Position numbers and translations under genes: made by a program. The notes under the pieces were generated by a model. The model was not told the origin of the DNA. It saw nothing but the letters and a program-made list of their open reading frames with translations, and ran no database searches. DNA of 35,035 nucleotides from Alteromonadaceae bacterium (GTDB lineage: Bacteria > Pseudomonadota > Gammaproteobacteria > Enterobacterales > Alteromonadaceae), in NCBI GenBank assembly GCA_013216015.1, contig JABSOI010000063.1, positions 1-35,035 of the forward strand, read 5' to 3'. Shown piece by piece: positions 33,596 through 35,035 of the stretch (the stretch's first letter is position 1; every line of letters begins with the position of its first letter).

Positions 33596-35035
33596 CTACT
33601 TTAAAGTCTCAAGCAATTGCAGGGCTTCTTTTTGCTGTTGTTCATCTCCTTTATTAACAACATCTTCAAGAATAACTTCCGCATTATCAACATCACCAAT
33701 TTCTAAATACACCTTTGCTAAATCCAATTTGGCGGCAATACCATTACCATCAACTTCATCAACATCAATTTGATTAACATCTTTGGTAAATTCAGGAAAT
33801 TCCCCTAAGCCAACATCAATTTTAGTTTTATCGTAAGGTTCTTCTTCCGCAGATGGACCTGGAACTTCAGATAATAATGAATCAACCGAGATGTAATCTT
33901 TTTCTTTCTCTTTTTCTTTTAGCTTTTCAGCTTCGCTTTCTGAGTCAATTTCGTCATATTCATCGCCGATATCTAATATTTGATCTTCAAAAAGATGAGT
34001 AAATTCAGGTTCGTCAATAGGTTCAGAACTATCTGGTGAAATAGTCTCATCTTTTATATTTGCTAATATTTCATCAAAATCTAAATTATCAAGCTCTTTA
34101 ATATCGCCAATTTCAATTGTATCCGCTACCTCTTCGTTAATTTGTTCATCATCATTAAGAAGATCAGCCAACACATCACTGTCAGAAAAATCAGGGGATA
34201 ATTCAACATCATCATCAAGTTTTTCTTCATTCAACAAATCAGTTAAAGCTGATTCATCAAAATCGTTCATAAATTCAGGTAATTCATCTTCGTCATTTTC
34301 AGTAGCAACTGATTCACTAACATTATCGAGTAAATCATCTCCTATATCTAAATCATCATCGTCAATAGTACTGGATTGTTCATTAGCTTCAGAAATTATT
34401 GCATCAATATCTAATTCATCGGAAATATTTTCTGAATCAAGTTCAATATCTGACTGTTCAACAATTTCGTCATTTGCCAAATCATCTTGTTCTTGATCCA
34501 GTTCATTTATATTTTCTTCAGCATTTGTATCATTTCTTAATTCACTAAAATCCATCGACAAAAATGGAGTAACATACTCTTGTGTAAAGTTACTGATCAA
34601 TTCAGCATTTTCATTATCTTCATTGTCATTAACTACTTTTTCCTGAGCTACATCCGGTAAAACTTTATCAACATCAACATTAGAGTCATCTTGTTGTTGT
34701 ATACCGTCCAATAAAGCATCTATGTCATCAGGATCGGTTAATTCAACATTTTCTTCAACTTTTGCCGATGATTCTGCGGCAATTGAATCCAGCAAGGCAT
34801 CTATATCATCCGGATCAGTTAATTCAACATTTTCTTCAACCTTTGCCGGTGGTTCCGTTGCAATTGAATCCAGCAACGCATCTATATCATCCGGATCAGT
34901 TAATTCAACATTTTCTTCAACCTTTGCCGGTGGTTCCGTTGCAATTGAATCCAGCAACGCATCTATATCATCCGGATCAGTTAATTCAACATTTTCTTCA
35001 ACCTTTGCCGGTGGTTCCGTTGCAATTGAATCCAG
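33596..35035 (-). CDS. fimV: FimV/HubP-like polar landmark protein, C-terminal part
   Basis: The frame is open to the right edge, so the N-terminus (LysM and membrane segment in the family) is missing; 479 codons are visible. They encode a very acidic region rich in Asp, Glu, Leu and Ile with short DDIDALL-type motifs, then the conserved C-terminal TPR unit, IAAKLDLAKVYLEIGDVDNAEVILEDVV (33610-33740). FimV/HubP proteins place flagella, pili and chromosome-origin factors at the cell pole. The position before truA is the classic fimV place. Four 27-residue repeats at the visible start are described separately. A TTG at 34957 could be mistaken for a start but lies inside a repeat. Confidence 0.93.
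   Translation of the reverse strand: MDSIATEPPAKVEENVELTDPDDIDALLDSIATEPPAKVEENVELTDPDDIDALLDSIATEPPAKVEENVELTDPDDIDALLDSIAAESSAKVEENVELTDPDDIDALLDGIQQQDDSNVDVDKVLPDVAQEKVVNDNEDNENAELISNFTQEYVTPFLSMDFSELRNDTNAEENINELDQEQDDLANDEIVEQSDIELDSENISDELDIDAIISEANEQSSTIDDDDLDIGDDLLDNVSESVATENDEDELPEFMNDFDESALTDLLNEEKLDDDVELSPDFSDSDVLADLLNDDEQINEEVADTIEIGDIKELDNLDFDEILANIKDETISPDSSEPIDEPEFTHLFEDQILDIGDEYDEIDSESEAEKLKEKEKEKDYISVDSLLSEVPGPSAEEEPYDKTKIDVGLGEFPEFTKDVNQIDVDEVDGNGIAAKLDLAKVYLEIGDVDNAEVILEDVVNKGDEQQQKEALQLLETLK
34712..35035 (-). repeat. 81-bp tandem repeat array in fimV
   Basis: Four units of 81 bp (27 codons) run from the right edge to 34712, then a partial unit LDGIQQ. The amino-acid unit is LDSIATEPPAKVEENVEL followed by TDPDDIDAL. 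The three units nearest the edge are identical in DNA as far as visible; the fourth (34712-34792) differs by several substitutions. The array continues beyond the window, so its copy number is unknown. Confidence 0.92.

Noticed and set aside
33549-33773. Cys/Ser-rich frame antisense to the fimV end
   Set aside because: Its composition mirrors the acidic fimV codons and it is read against the conserved TPR coding region.
34712-35035. Possible CRISPR-like array
   Set aside because: The 81-bp repeats are contiguous, without spacers, and lie in frame inside fimV.

Overview
The window is A+T-rich, dense in genes and typical of a marine gammaproteobacterium of the Alteromonadales, most like Colwellia or Thalassotalea. 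Three things point there. The right end carries the conserved block fimV-truA-accD-folC-dedD-cvpA-purF. Proteins such as SbcB, LysC, AsnB, GloB, MltD, ElyC and YohC align closely with their Escherichia coli counterparts. Intergenic gaps are filled with dispersed short palindromic repeats (TAATACCAAT-type and GATGGGTTA-type). No rRNA, tRNA or CRISPR array was seen.

Layout: (1) 1-1287, minus strand: a P4-type tyrosine recombinase whose stop codon overlaps the start of a membrane gene cut by the window edge; this is probably the end of an integrated element lying to the left. (2) 1415-5005: sbcB (exonuclease I), a 3-hydroxyisobutyrate-dehydrogenase-family gene, and a glutathione peroxidase gene overlapping an OhrR-like MarR regulator. 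(3) 5132-7046, minus strand: lysC (lysine-sensitive aspartokinase) with a long leader holding a clear lysine riboswitch. A promoter and two tandem MetJ-like boxes lie upstream. (4) 7645-9769: a secreted lipase-like hydrolase and a secreted beta-rich partner. (5) 10018-14802: elyC, a Nif3-family gene, a 200-bp MITE-like element with target-site duplication, and a TonB-dependent receptor. (6) 15202-18750: yafS, gloB and mltD in the enterobacterial arrangement. (7) 19175-27044: asnB, a repeat island, a membrane-anchored coiled-coil protein, a membrane-anchored JAB/DUF4329-like protein, DUF3549 and DUF3301 genes, a 0.9-kb non-coding gap, a small orphan ORF and yohC. (8) 27171-35035, minus strand: purF, cvpA, dedD, folC, accD, truA and the C-terminal part of a FimV/HubP polar landmark protein with perfect 81-bp tandem repeats.

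Most of the window is ordinary chromosomal housekeeping. The points most worth a second look are the possible joint lysine/methionine control of lysC, the MITE, the JAB-like protein, the FimV repeat array and the repeat families. I found no convincing multi-gene novel system; the closest candidates are the hydrolase/partner pair and the integrase with its coupled membrane gene.
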